Below, piece by piece: positions 47,729 through 61,717 of a stretch of 64,000 bases of DNA. This DNA comes from Coraliomargarita sinensis (GTDB taxonomy: Bacteria; Verrucomicrobiota; Verrucomicrobiia; Opitutales; Coraliomargaritaceae): the NCBI RefSeq assembly GCF_003185655.1, contig NZ_QHJQ01000002.1, positions 124,001-188,000 on the forward strand, given 5' to 3'. Positions within the stretch are counted from its first letter, which is position 1; every line of letters begins with the position of its first letter. Position numbers and translations under genes: made by a program. The notes beneath the pieces were generated by a model. That model did no database searches. It had not been told where the DNA came from and saw nothing but the letters and a program-made list of their open reading frames with translations.

Positions 47729-48631
47729 ATGAATAATCAACTCACCCGTCGTCGTTTTCTCTCCTACGCCAGCGCCTCCGCACTTGGAGCCGCGTTTTTG
47801 CCGGCCGCTGCCTGCAAGGCGATGAGTCCGGTAGACAAGCGTTTCACCATGGGGCTCTCCCAATATTCCCTGCGCGAGCTGTTCAAGTCCGGCAGCCTCG
47901 ACCCGCTGGACTACCCGCAGTTTTCCGTCGATAACTTTGGCATCAAGGCGATCGACTACTGGGAGGGTGGCCTGCCGGAGGAGAAGCTCAATGACATGGC
48001 TTACCTCGGTAAACTCCGCAGCCGTGCCGAAGCCGCCGGGTGCGATCCTTTTCTTCTGATGACTGGCGGAGTCAATGGCGCCGCCAAGAATCTGGACGGG
48101 AACAAAAAGGCGGTGCAGGCGATCAAGCGCACCCAGGCCCTCGGAGCGCGCTACCTGCGAATCTTCATGTGGACACCCGATAAAGGCGAGGAGGCCTCTG
48201 TCGCCCAGGGTGCTGTGGTGGCGATGAAACCACTGGCTGACGTCGCGGCAGCGCATGGCGTGACGCTTGTTGTCGAGCCGGGTGCCTCAAAGCGGAGCCA
48301 GAGGGGCGCGTTTCTGGCGAAAGTCTGTGGCAGCCTGAATCATCCGAATTTCCGCTTGATGCCCGATTTTGGTAAGCTACGCGGCGACATTTACGCCGGC
48401 ACGAAGGCAATGTTACCTTACAGCTCGGTCATCTCCTGCAAGATGCACAGCTTCGACGCGGCGGGTAACCAGCCTGACTTTGATTACCCACGACTGATCA
48501 AGAGCATCGTGGCTTCCGACTACAAAGGCATCCTCGCCATCGAGTGGGAGGGCAAAGAGCTTGAACCCATCCCCGGCGTTCTGGCCTCGAAGAAGCTGAT
48601 CGAGCGGTCGCTGGCTGCGGCTGGGGCCTGA
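47729..48631 (+). CDS. Tat-exported xylose-isomerase-like TIM-barrel protein
   Basis: A 300-residue protein with a twin-arginine signal (TRRRFLSYASASALGAAFLP, residues 5-24) and a sugar phosphate isomerase/epimerase TIM-barrel (AP endonuclease family 2 fold). Strands and metal-site residues are suggested by FGIKAIDYWEGG, GARYLRIFMW, GVTLVVEPG, FRLMPDFGKL, SCKMHSFDA and ILAIEWEGKE, where the Glu, Asp and His at strand ends match the family metal pattern. Export would place it in the periplasm. It probably isomerises or epimerises a sugar before uptake by the adjacent symporter; that link is inference. Confidence 0.85.
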   Translation: MNNQLTRRRFLSYASASALGAAFLPAAACKAMSPVDKRFTMGLSQYSLRELFKSGSLDPLDYPQFSVDNFGIKAIDYWEGGLPEEKLNDMAYLGKLRSRAEAAGCDPFLLMTGGVNGAAKNLDGNKKAVQAIKRTQALGARYLRIFMWTPDKGEEASVAQGAVVAMKPLADVAAAHGVTLVVEPGASKRSQRGAFLAKVCGSLNHPNFRLMPDFGKLRGDIYAGTKAMLPYSSVISCKMHSFDAAGNQPDFDYPRLIKSIVASDYKGILAIEWEGKELEPIPGVLASKKLIERSLAAAGA

Positions 48632-48653
48632 TCCGAATTCATGGATTTTCAAC

Positions 48654-48686
48654 AAAAAGGGCGCCCCGGAAGAGGCGCCCTTTTTT
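48654..48686. terminator. Bidirectional Rho-independent terminator
   Basis: AAAAAGGGCGCC at 48654-48665 pairs with 48674-48685 across an 8-base loop and is followed by a run of T on the plus strand and, on the minus strand, by the complement of the A-run. It ends the transcript of the Tat-exported protein gene, whose stop is 23 bases upstream. Confidence 0.93.
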
Positions 48687-48690
48687 GTTT

Positions 48691-48821
48691 AGGGGCTCCG
48701 CTCGGCGGATGCCCGCATCGCCGTTTAGGCGATGTTCTCTGTGGCTGCGCTATCACCGAGTCAGGCCCGAGACATCACCGGGGCCAGCTGCGGCTCCTGG
48801 TCGGAGGCGAGCGGAGCCCCT
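48691..48821. repeat. 131-base element bounded by 14-bp perfect inverted repeats
   Basis: AGGGGCTCCGCTCG at 48691-48704 is the exact reverse complement of 48808-48821. The interior holds further short palindromes (for example CGCATCGCC-GTTTA-GGCGATG). The element lies between two terminators and has no open frame of note. It may be a MITE-like remnant or an intergenic structured element. Confidence 0.55.
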
Positions 48822-48863
48822 GCGTAGGAACCAGCAACACCGACACGGCGGAACGAATCCCAA

Positions 48864-48896
48864 AAGAAGGGACACCCGTGAAGGTGCCCCTTTTTT
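48864..48896. terminator. Hairpin terminator downstream of the minus-strand symporter
   Basis: A stem with one mismatch (AAGGGACACC at 48867-48876 with 48883-48892) around a 6-base loop is followed by six T on the plus strand. On the minus strand the T-run is interrupted, so termination of the gene at 48918 may be weaker. Confidence 0.65.
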
Positions 48897-48917
48897 GTAA
48901 AAACTTTCGCCCGGCGC

Positions 48918-50861
48918 TTACCAGAAGATGATGTAGAGCGCGATCGTCAGGATAACCACCGCGATACCGGCCATCTTGGCAAAGCGGGATTCGGTCAGGT
49001 CGATCACGTCGTTGATCGGCATCTTTACCGGTTCGGCCATGGGCTTGAGAATCGTCAGGGTCAGACCTGTCGCCAGCACCGTGCCGACCGTGATGGCCAT
49101 CCGGTTGAGGAATGCGATGTCCGAGGCGAAGAGCAGCAGGCCACCGTAAACGACGACGCTGGTGACGATGCCGACCACGCCGAAATAGCGGGGCGTCTTG
49201 GGCGAGAAAAAGCCGAAGATGAAGACCGCCAGAATGCCCGGGGAGATAAAGCCCTGGAATTCCTGAATGTAAGCGAAGATACTTCGGAAGGCATTGAGCT
49301 GAGGGGCAAACGAAGCGGCCAGTAGAACGAAGACAATCACCAGGGTACGGCCGACCTTCACCAGTTTGGCCTGGTTCTGTTCCTTCGTGAATTTTGCATA
49401 CAAATCCATCGTCGCCAGTGTCGAAGCCGAGTTCAGCATGGAGGCCAGCGAGCTGATGACGGCACCGCAGAGTGCGGCCAGGACGAACCAGGAGATCCAA
49501 GGCATCGGCTTGATCAGGTTACGCACCAAGACGGGGAAAGCCGCGTCGTAGTCGTAGCCTTTTAGAGTGCCGGCCACCGCAACTTCAGGATTCTTGGTCT
49601 GGGCCTCGCTCACGACGGCGTTGATTTTTTCGGACACTTCCAACGCACTCATATCGGCCGGCAGTGTGACGGGAGACATGCCTGCCGCGGCGAGGTTACG
49701 CTGATAAATGCCAACTGCTTCCTCGCGGTTTACGGAGACATAATCCTCTTCCACTTTAAACAATGCGTCGGCCGATGCTTCGGCTACGACCGACTCATTA
49801 ATGCTGGCCGCATTGGAGCGAAGGTCGTTGGAGAAGAGATTGAACGCCAGGATACCCGGAATGACCACGACAAAGGGGATGCAGATCTTGAGGAAGGCGG
49901 CGAAGACGATACCCCTTTGGCCCTCCGCCAGCGACTTTGCGCCCAGTGTTCGTTGCACGATAAACTGGTTCAAGCCCCAGTAGAAAAAGTTGGGGATCCA
50001 GATGCCGATCAGTAGCGCGGTCCAAGGCATATCGGGGTCGTCCGCCGGGCGCACCATGTGGAGCTTGCCGCCGGCGCCGTTCGCACCGACCACGGCTTCC
50101 GCTTCGCCTTCGACGCCGTCGTTCAGTAGCATAAACCTTTCGACCGGACCAGCTGCCTCAAGGTCCTGAACTGTCGCCTGCGAGTTGGCTACTTTAGTCA
50201 GGATCAATTCGTCGGCAGGCTTTTCACCGAGGTAATTGAATGCCAGGAACATGACGATCGCACCACCCAAAACGAGTGATCCGCCCCAGACCAGGTCCGT
50301 CCAGGCACAAGCTTTCAAGCCGCCGATGAAAACGTAGACCGCAGCCAGCAGGGCGATCGCCCAGCACATGGCGGTCAAATTACCGATTACCGGAACGTCG
50401 GCATAGTACTCGGAAACGAATTTGGCACCGGAGAAAATAACGGTCGAAGTATTGACAAAGACCAGTGTGAGAATCGCAGGGATCGACATCGCCAGTCGCG
50501 CGACTGAATCGAAGCGGTATTCAAGAAATTCAGGAATCGTGTAGATGCCCGCCTTGAGGAATTTGGGCAGGAACCAGAAGGCCACGATCACGAGGGTGAT
50601 TGCCGCACACCATTCCCAGGAGGCGATGGCCAGGCCCTGCCGGTCCGCCGCGCCACCGGACATGCCGACGAATTGCTCGGTCGAGATATTCGCGGCAATC
50701 AGCGAAAAGCCAATCAACCACCATGTGAGTCCGCGTCCGGCGAGGAAGTAATCGGAAGCGCCATGCTCACTCTTCAGTTCTTCGTCGCGGCTTTTCCAGA
50801 TGCCGAGACCAATGACGCCGACAACGGCGATGATAAATAGGGCTACTTCAAGTATGTTCAT
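48918..50861 (-). CDS. Sodium:solute symporter (SSS family) with large extramembrane insert
   Basis: A 647-residue transporter of the SGLT/PutP superfamily. Conserved parts include ASDYFLAGRGLTWWLIGFSL, ANISTEQFVGMSGGAADRQG, GGLKACAWTDLVWGGSLVLGG and ALLIGIWIPNFFYWGLNQF, the last very like SGLT-type sugar transporters. Residues about 225-270 and 360-435 form extra soluble stretches between membrane segments, rich in Glu, Ala and Asp, explaining the greater length than the symporter at 46-47.7 kb. It is divergent from an SDR gene across a 296-base region. A sugar or sugar-acid substrate is likely. Confidence 0.88.
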   Translation of the reverse strand: MNILEVALFIIAVVGVIGLGIWKSRDEELKSEHGASDYFLAGRGLTWWLIGFSLIAANISTEQFVGMSGGAADRQGLAIASWEWCAAITLVIVAFWFLPKFLKAGIYTIPEFLEYRFDSVARLAMSIPAILTLVFVNTSTVIFSGAKFVSEYYADVPVIGNLTAMCWAIALLAAVYVFIGGLKACAWTDLVWGGSLVLGGAIVMFLAFNYLGEKPADELILTKVANSQATVQDLEAAGPVERFMLLNDGVEGEAEAVVGANGAGGKLHMVRPADDPDMPWTALLIGIWIPNFFYWGLNQFIVQRTLGAKSLAEGQRGIVFAAFLKICIPFVVVIPGILAFNLFSNDLRSNAASINESVVAEASADALFKVEEDYVSVNREEAVGIYQRNLAAAGMSPVTLPADMSALEVSEKINAVVSEAQTKNPEVAVAGTLKGYDYDAAFPVLVRNLIKPMPWISWFVLAALCGAVISSLASMLNSASTLATMDLYAKFTKEQNQAKLVKVGRTLVIVFVLLAASFAPQLNAFRSIFAYIQEFQGFISPGILAVFIFGFFSPKTPRYFGVVGIVTSVVVYGGLLLFASDIAFLNRMAITVGTVLATGLTLTILKPMAEPVKMPINDVIDLTESRFAKMAGIAVVILTIALYIIFW

Positions 50862-51157
50862 GTTGTTAGGATAATAAGATTTGCCTGCCCCTAGGCCGCT
50901 GTCCGGGGGTGAGGCGCTTAGGGTGTATTATAGAAAACGCTTTTTTGATACAGCACTGCTCCCGAATGTAAAGCAATGGCTTAGCCGATTTTTCGACTAT
51001 GTCTCATAGTAGATCAGGCTGTCCCCGGGATTAGCTTCTATTGAATCGAACGGACTGCCCGAAACATTTTGACTTGCATCGAGAGAACCCAACAGACGAG
51101 ATCATTTCAGAATCCGCATCCATCCATACTCCGCGAATTTAGAAAGATAAGAGAACC
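50862..51157. promoter_or_regulatory. Divergent promoter region between symporter and SDR genes
   Basis: This 296-base stretch separates divergently transcribed genes and has no open frame of note. GAAAACGCTTTTTT at 50933-50946 resembles an imperfect LacI-family operator half-palindrome around a central CG. No clear -35/-10 pair could be fixed. Confidence 0.35.
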
Positions 51158-51883
51158 ATGGCTAACGAACTCGAAGGAAAAACCGCCGCCGTCACCGGGT
51201 CGGCATCTGGAATTGGGCTTGCCAGCGCTGAAGCAATGCTGGCCGCCGGCGCAACCGTGGTCTTTGTCGACCGCGATGAAAAAGCCCTCGAAGAAATCTG
51301 CGGACGCCACGAGAAGGCTATCCCGCTCGTCTTCGACCTGCTTAATGCAGAGGAATGCAAAACGCTCCTGCCCAAGCTATTGGAGCTTGTCGGCCACCTC
51401 GATATTTTTCACGCCAACGCGGGCAGTTACATCGGCGGCGATCTGGTCGACGCCGACACCGATGCCATCGACCGGATGATGAACCTGAATTGCAACGTGG
51501 TGATGAAAAACGTCCACGACGTGCTGCCCCACATGATCGAGCGCAAGACGGGCGATATTATCGTGACCAGCTCGCTCGCCGCGCACTATCCGACTCCCTG
51601 GGAGCCGATCTATGCCTCCTCCAAATGGGCGATTGATTGCTTTATTCAGACCACCCGACGTCAGGTCTTCAAGCACGGTATCCGCGTCGGCGGTATCTCG
51701 CCCGGTCCCGTCATCACCGGATTGCTCAAGGACTGGTCACCGGAGAAACTTCAGGAGGCCAAGGATGCCGGCAGCCTCGTTGAAGCCGAGGAAATCGCCA
51801 ACGTGATCATTTTCATGCTGACCCGCCCGCGCCACATGACGATCCGCGACGTCGTGATGATGCCGACGAATTTTGATCTGTAA
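51158..51883 (+). CDS. Short-chain dehydrogenase/reductase (sugar-alcohol dehydrogenase-like)
   Basis: A 241-residue classical SDR. The nucleotide-binding motif TGSASGIGLAS lies at 14-24 and the acidic VDRDEK after the second strand (about 38-43) points to NAD preference. The catalytic Tyr and Lys appear as YASSKWA near 149-155, with the upstream Ser in VTSSLAAHYP. NANAG-like HANAGSY near 86 is typical. The C-terminal ISPGPVITGLL is the usual PG motif. The sequence resembles ribitol/sorbitol-type dehydrogenases. It is divergent from the second SSS symporter, so a polyol or sugar substrate is likely. Confidence 0.9.
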   Translation: MANELEGKTAAVTGSASGIGLASAEAMLAAGATVVFVDRDEKALEEICGRHEKAIPLVFDLLNAEECKTLLPKLLELVGHLDIFHANAGSYIGGDLVDADTDAIDRMMNLNCNVVMKNVHDVLPHMIERKTGDIIVTSSLAAHYPTPWEPIYASSKWAIDCFIQTTRRQVFKHGIRVGGISPGPVITGLLKDWSPEKLQEAKDAGSLVEAEEIANVIIFMLTRPRHMTIRDVVMMPTNFDL

Positions 51884-52006
51884 GGCTGCGCTTGCGAAAT
51901 CCTCTTCTTGAGGTTGAGCAGTGCGTTTCGCACTGCGGATCTGGGCAATGCCGAACGCACGCCTTCAGCTTTTCAGAAGTCTCCTTTAGATGGTTTTGGA
52001 AAGACA

Positions 52007-52228
52007 CTAGGCCGGTTCACGTGCCGTATCCTCGGAGGTGCCGGTGCCATCGTCCTCGGGCGGATAGGCGCGGCGGTAACGTCTGGAAAAGTAGTGCGGC
52101 GAAAGGCCGACTTGGTGGGCGACTTCCGCCATGGTTTCGTAGTGCCCGCCTGCCAGGAACTCACGGCCTTTTTCCAACCGCCGAGTCAGGATCAGGGCGG
52201 ACGGGGTCATCCCGTAGTGCTCGCGCAC
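52007..52228 (-). pseudogene. AraC-family regulator, C-terminal fragment only
   Basis: The frame gives about 74 residues that match the end of an AraC/XylS DNA-binding domain: HYGMTPSALILTRRLEKG, then HYETMAEVAHQVGLSPHYFS and RRYRRAY, that is, the second helix-turn-helix. The first helix-turn-helix and the whole ligand-binding domain are missing. A TGA lies directly upstream of the first codon (a GTG at 52228). Upstream sequence in this orientation belongs to the beta-strand-repeat protein read on the other strand. The fragment is therefore the stump of a once longer gene, cut at about 52228. Confidence 0.78.
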
Positions 52229-53669
52229 CCTTCATCTCGGTGCGGGCAACGCCTCCGGATCGGTTGTCGGTGATATCGTCAATCATGGTACCGTGGCTTT
52301 CAACCGCTCCGACGACTATACTTTTCCGGGAGTGATCAGTGGTTCGGGGGCGCTCATACACGACGGTTCGGTTCTACGTTTCAATGCCCCGCAAAGCTAC
52401 GAAGGTCCGACCCGGATTAACAGTGGCGTGTTGGTGCTGCCCTTTGAGATCGAGCAGGGCCTCTCCAGTCAGACGAAGGTCGACATCGCTTCGGGAGCCA
52501 TCTTGGATATTTCCAACAGCCCCTTGACCATCGCGGGCCTAAGTGGAGCGGGTTCCGTTTACAGCTTCAGAAACAGCAACCCCAGTGCGGGGCATCTCAC
52601 GATCGATACCGCGGCCGAGCAGTTGCAGGTATTCGACGGTGTTCTTGGATCCACTTTTCCTGACTTTGCCGTTACGAAAACGGGCGAGGGGACCCTCACG
52701 CTTACTGGAGCGAATACCTACACCGGCGCGACGACAGTGAATCAGGGGCGGCTCGAATTCACCAATGGTTTGGTGGCGGCGGGGGCCGGTATCCTGGTCG
52801 CGCAAAACGGCATACTCGCCGGCGGGCAAACGATCGCCCGCAACCTGAGCAACGATGCGGAGGTCATCGCAATGGGCGAAACGCCTCTCACCCTGACGGG
52901 CGAGTTGTCGGGGACCGGTCAATTCACCGGCGATTTTGTTTTCGCCGGGACGACGCGCCCCGGGAACAGTCCCGGCTTGATGACCGTTGACGGCGATCTG
53001 GCACTCGGTGCCGGACACATTTTTGAAGTAGAGATCGGAGGCTATGAGCGCGGGACCAGCTACGATGCCGTCGACGTCAGCGGAGCGCTGGACCTGGACG
53101 GCACCCTGCGTGTTGTTCTGGTCGACGGGTTCGTCCCTGCCAAAGGCGACCGATTTCGCATTTTTACCGCGTCCTCGTACACGGGAGAGATCGCGGCATT
53201 GGATGTCGCCGGTGCGATTCTGCCGGGGCATCTTCGCTGGGACGTTTCCGAGTTGGGTACGTCTGGGGTCCTGAAGGTGCGGGGGCGGACCTTCGAGGAA
53301 TGGGCGTCCGATTTTTCCGTGTCAGCCACACCTGGCGCTGATCCATTGCAGGAGGGCGTCCCTCTCTTGATAAAATACGCCCTCGGTCTCGACCCAAACG
53401 TCCGCGCCGCCCCGGCTGATCTGCCCGACTTTGCCCAGTGGTCGGAAGGTGGCTCGGATTATTTGGCCGTTCGCGTGGCACTGGATCCCCTGACGGAAGG
53501 CCTCTCCGTGACCGCTGAAATTTCCGAAGACCTTGAAAGCTGGAGTGAGAACGATGTGCTGCGAATCGAGGATACGGATAGCCTGAAGCACTTCCGAAAC
53601 GTCGATCCCGTGGGCGAATACGAACGGCGGTTCATTCGTCTCCAGATTAGCCTGGAAAGTGCGCCGTAA
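52229..53669 (+). pseudogene. Autotransporter-associated beta-strand-repeat surface protein, N-terminus missing
   Basis: About 480 residues can be read from the junction near 52229. The first readable residues (LHLGAGNASGSVVGDIVNHG, then FNRSDDYTFPGVISGSGAL) fall in the middle of a beta-strand repeat unit, not at a start. A canonical unit follows (TKTGEGTLTLTGANTYTGAT with VNQGRLEFTNG), then FAGTTRPGNSPGLMTVDG and a C-terminal region with FEEWASDFSVSATPGADPL and LLIKYALGLDPN typical of Verrucomicrobia secreted proteins. There is no signal peptide; the nearest start is a GTG at 52293. The intact protein would be a large secreted beta-helix protein. The AraC stump ends exactly where this begins. 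Confidence 0.75.
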
Positions 53670-53816
53670 GTTTCGGGCACTTCCCGAGGGTAATTTTCGG
53701 GATCTGCTCATGTCATCTTCAGTCTTGCATCGGTTTTAAAGCCCCATCCACTGAATGTGTGTCTGGCATGAAGCCAGCCGTTCCCCTCGTGTTCGGCGTT
53801 GGCACACAAGAAACTG

Positions 53817-55793
53817 ATGGCTGAAAAAGATAATAAGCCCCCTGCCAATGCCGTCGTCTGCCGCACCGGGGCTGACTGCGACGACCTGGATCTGAAGCTC
53901 TCGAAATCCTGGCTGCGGATTGCGGTGGCCGGGGTCTTTGCCGGGCAGGGGATGGTTTTTTCGCTGGCGCTGAACATGACGCCTCCGAACTACGGCTCAA
54001 CCGCTTACTGGCTGCTCCACGGTCTGTTGATCTTCTCGTCTCTGGTGGTGATGGGCTTTCTGGGTGGGCCGCTCTTTGCCTCAACTTGGGGGATGCTGCG
54101 TTCGCGGCGGCTGTCGATCGAGGGTTTGTTCACGCTTAGCCTGGTCGGTGCCTTTATCGGATCGCTGGCCGGTTCGCTGACGGGGAAGGGGAGTGTTTAC
54201 TACGAAATTGTTTCCATCGTTATCGCGATTTACACTTTCGGGCGCATGTTGAGCCTGCGCTCCCAGGCCAAGCTCAGGGCGGAGAGCAGTCAGCTGCGGG
54301 AGCGTTTTGATCGGGCGGTTCTTCTGGACACGGAAAGCGGACCGCGCGAATTGCCGGTTGCCGAGGTGAAGAAAGGGCAGGTCGTGCGGGTGAATCCGGG
54401 AGAGCCTTTTACGCTGGATGGCAGGGTGCGTTCGGGCGTGGGCTTCGTGCGGGAAACGTCGTTGACCGGTGAACCGCTGCCGGTGGTGCGTCGGGTGGGG
54501 GATCCTGTGAGGGCCGGCACTTTTTCGGAAGACGGCAGTTTTGAAGTGGAGGTTCGGGCCGTCGCGGGGGAGCGGGAACTGGATCGTATTCTCGATACGG
54601 TGGAATCTTTCTTCGGCAGGCCTTCAGAGTTGCAACAGCAGGCCAACCGACTGGTGCAATACTTCCTGCCGATCGTCGTAACGGTTTCGTTGCTCACGGC
54701 GGTGTTTTGGAGCTTTGCCGGGACTTGGATGGATGCGGTCTTTAACAGCATGGCGGTGTTGCTGGTGGCGTGCCCCTGTGCCTTGGGCTTGGCCACGCCG
54801 GTCGCGATTTGGAACGGTTTGTATCGGATGGCACGGATGGGTTTGGTGAGTCGGGACGGGGCGCTGATTGACGGCTTGGCGCATGCCCGAAGCATCTATT
54901 TCGATAAGACCGGCACCTTGAGCGAGTCCGATATGCAGATTGGCGAAGTGCTGCTAGTGTCTGAGTGGGAGTCACGGCGCGCTGAATTACTGGCTGCGGT
55001 GGTGGCTGTCGAATCGCGGGTGAATCACCCGGTGGCCCGCGCGCTTGCCCGTCTGCTGCCGGAGGACGGGAAAACCACACCAACGATTAAAGAATTGAGA
55101 TTGATTCCGGGGGCCGGGGTTGAGGCGGAGGTCGAACTTGCGGGGTCGAAGGCGCTCATTCGTATCGGCGAGGCGGGAGATCGGGCGGAGGCGCATGATA
55201 AGCTGGATCGCAAGCTACTTATGCAGGGTGGCAAACGGATCTACGTTACAGTCGATGGCCTTGCTGTAGCGGTTCTGGTATTGGCCGAGCAGGCGAGGAA
55301 AGGCCTGCCGTCCATGTGGTCGCAATTGGAGGCTCTGGGTATTCAATCAGTCGTCCTGACCGGTGATCCGGATCCGCATCTTGAGATACCTGACTCCGTG
55401 CCGGTGCGGGCCGGACTGACCTCTGCAGATAAAGCCGAAATCATTCGTCGGGCGGTTGATTCCGGTGAAATGCCTTGTTTGGTTGGGGACGGGATCAACG
55501 ATGCAGCCGCTATGTCGATTGCGTCGAGCTCGATTTCCATGGGCAGCGGTACAGGACTTACGCAGTCGGCGGCAATGGGGCAACTTCAAGACGATCGCCT
55601 GGAGTGCCTGCCCGATGCAATACGGCTTGCGAGAGGAATCCACACCCGGCTGCGGGGAAATCTGATTTACGCGGCGGCATATAATATTCTGGGGATGAGT
55701 CTGGCTGTGGTGGGCTGGTTGCATCCGGTTGCGGCGGCCCTTATCATGCTGGTTTCCAGTGCCTTTGTTACCCTCCGGGCATTGCGGGCATAA
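53817..55793 (+). CDS. Heavy-metal (copper-type) P1B ATPase
   Basis: A 658-residue metal-translocating P-type ATPase. The metal-binding intramembrane motif is CPC (LLVACPCALGLATP near 319-327), which marks Cu+/Ag+ or broad P1B transport. The phosphorylation loop DKTGTLSESD has its Asp near 363, the actuator carries SLTGEPLPV and the hinge GDGINDAAAM lies near 558. There is no clear N-terminal HMA domain, only a short region with two Cys. I chose the ATG at 53817; a TTG six codons earlier is in frame. It stands 346 bases before actA and in the same direction, so a role in supplying copper to respiratory oxidases (FixI/CcoI-like) is plausible but unproven. Confidence 0.92.
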   Translation: MAEKDNKPPANAVVCRTGADCDDLDLKLSKSWLRIAVAGVFAGQGMVFSLALNMTPPNYGSTAYWLLHGLLIFSSLVVMGFLGGPLFASTWGMLRSRRLSIEGLFTLSLVGAFIGSLAGSLTGKGSVYYEIVSIVIAIYTFGRMLSLRSQAKLRAESSQLRERFDRAVLLDTESGPRELPVAEVKKGQVVRVNPGEPFTLDGRVRSGVGFVRETSLTGEPLPVVRRVGDPVRAGTFSEDGSFEVEVRAVAGERELDRILDTVESFFGRPSELQQQANRLVQYFLPIVVTVSLLTAVFWSFAGTWMDAVFNSMAVLLVACPCALGLATPVAIWNGLYRMARMGLVSRDGALIDGLAHARSIYFDKTGTLSESDMQIGEVLLVSEWESRRAELLAAVVAVESRVNHPVARALARLLPEDGKTTPTIKELRLIPGAGVEAEVELAGSKALIRIGEAGDRAEAHDKLDRKLLMQGGKRIYVTVDGLAVAVLVLAEQARKGLPSMWSQLEALGIQSVVLTGDPDPHLEIPDSVPVRAGLTSADKAEIIRRAVDSGEMPCLVGDGINDAAAMSIASSSISMGSGTGLTQSAAMGQLQDDRLECLPDAIRLARGIHTRLRGNLIYAAAYNILGMSLAVVGWLHPVAAALIMLVSSAFVTLRALRA

Positions 55794-55902
55794 GTTTTGT
55801 TTAAGAATTTATGCTAATAATCCCAATAACATTTAAACTTATGGGTAAAAAACGGTTGCCATGACAAAATCCCACCATTTTGTTTGCCCGCTTAACTAAC
55901 CG

Positions 55903-56097
55903 ATGGACGACAAAACACCTACTACTCGCAAGGCCTTTTTCCAGAAGGCCGGTCTGGCGCTTGCCGGCGCGTTTGCGCTGACGACTGCCTCAAGATCCGC
56001 TTCGCAACCTGCGAAGGGAAAGGCGGCAAATGAGTTGACGTCTGGCCCGCTCCATCGGATCCGACCGGCTCAGGGGACGGTTCAACGCAAAATCTAG
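55903..56097 (+). CDS. Small protein with export-signal-like N-terminus
   Basis: A 64-residue frame upstream of actA. Residues 8-31 read TRKAFFQKAGLALAGAFALTTA, a basic-Phe-hydrophobic pattern similar to a twin-arginine signal but with Arg-Lys instead of Arg-Arg. The rest is short, basic and Ala/Ser/Gln-rich (PLHRIRPAQGTVQRKI). No family recognised. It starts 109 bases after the P-type ATPase stop and stops 41 bases before actA. It could be an exported small protein linked to the respiratory operon, a maturation helper or a remnant of a longer Tat substrate. Confidence 0.5.
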   Translation: MDDKTPTTRKAFFQKAGLALAGAFALTTASRSASQPAKGKAANELTSGPLHRIRPAQGTVQRKI

Positions 56098-56138
56098 CGT
56101 CTGCTTCGCAGTCCTTCGCACCGTATTTAGAGGTAGTT

Positions 56139-56792
56139 ATGGCAAACGTATTTCCAAAGTGGGTCAACACGCTCCCGATTAAAATTATCATTGCGATCAT
56201 TCTCATCAAGACGGCCGTCGTTTTGGGAGTGACCTACTATTTCACACCGAAATATACCCGTGCGGGCTACGCGCCGACGCAGCCGGTCGCATTTAGTCAC
56301 GCCTTGCACGCCGGTCAGCTTGAGATCGACTGTCGCTACTGTCACACCTTCGTGGATCGCTCCGAGCACTCCAACGTGCCGGGCTCCAATGTCTGTATGA
56401 GTTGCCACAGCATGGTACAAAAAGACAGCCCGCAACTCGCTGCCGTTCGTGACAGTTATGAATCGGGAGAGCCGGTGCCCTGGGTGCGCATCCACAAGAC
56501 GCCCGACTACGTTTACTTTAACCACTCCGTCCACGTAAATCGGGGCATCAGCTGTGTCGAGTGTCACGGCGAGATCCAGAAGATGGAAGTCGTGCACCAC
56601 GCGAAGCCACTTTCGATGGGCTTCTGTTTGGAGTGTCACCGCAACCCGGAACAATACATCCGTCCGGTCGAAGAGGTTTACAATCTCGACTGGGAACGCC
56701 CAACCGATCCGGAATCTCTGGCCGAGCTGCACAGCTTCGTGCATGACTGGAAGGTCAATCCGCCGCAGAGCTGCTCCGGCTGCCACCGTTAA
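56139..56792 (+). CDS. actA: Alternative complex III subunit ActA, pentahaem cytochrome c
   Basis: First subunit of alternative complex III, a quinol:electron-acceptor oxidoreductase that replaces the bc1 complex in several phyla. The 217-residue protein has an N-terminal membrane anchor ([24 protein letters not shown]) and five CxxCH haem motifs: CRYCH, CMSCH, CVECH, CLECH and CSGCH. Additional His residues ([22 protein letters not shown]) are distal-ligand candidates. It lies 17 bases upstream of actB and the gene order actABCDEF follows without large gaps. The haems receive electrons and pass them towards ActE. Confidence 0.95.
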   Translation: MANVFPKWVNTLPIKIIIAIILIKTAVVLGVTYYFTPKYTRAGYAPTQPVAFSHALHAGQLEIDCRYCHTFVDRSEHSNVPGSNVCMSCHSMVQKDSPQLAAVRDSYESGEPVPWVRIHKTPDYVYFNHSVHVNRGISCVECHGEIQKMEVVHHAKPLSMGFCLECHRNPEQYIRPVEEVYNLDWERPTDPESLAELHSFVHDWKVNPPQSCSGCHR

Positions 56793-56809
56793 ACCGACTT
56801 TTTGTTAAG

Positions 56810-60184
<3,375 letters not shown>

Positions 60185-60211
60185 TTTAAGAACCCGCGCG
60201 AACTGAAAGAA

Positions 60212-61716
<1,505 letters not shown>

Positions 61717-61717
<1 letters not shown>

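Noticed and set aside
48691..48821. Signal recognition particle RNA in the structured gap
   Set aside because: The conserved GGAA / AGCAG apical loop pair is absent.
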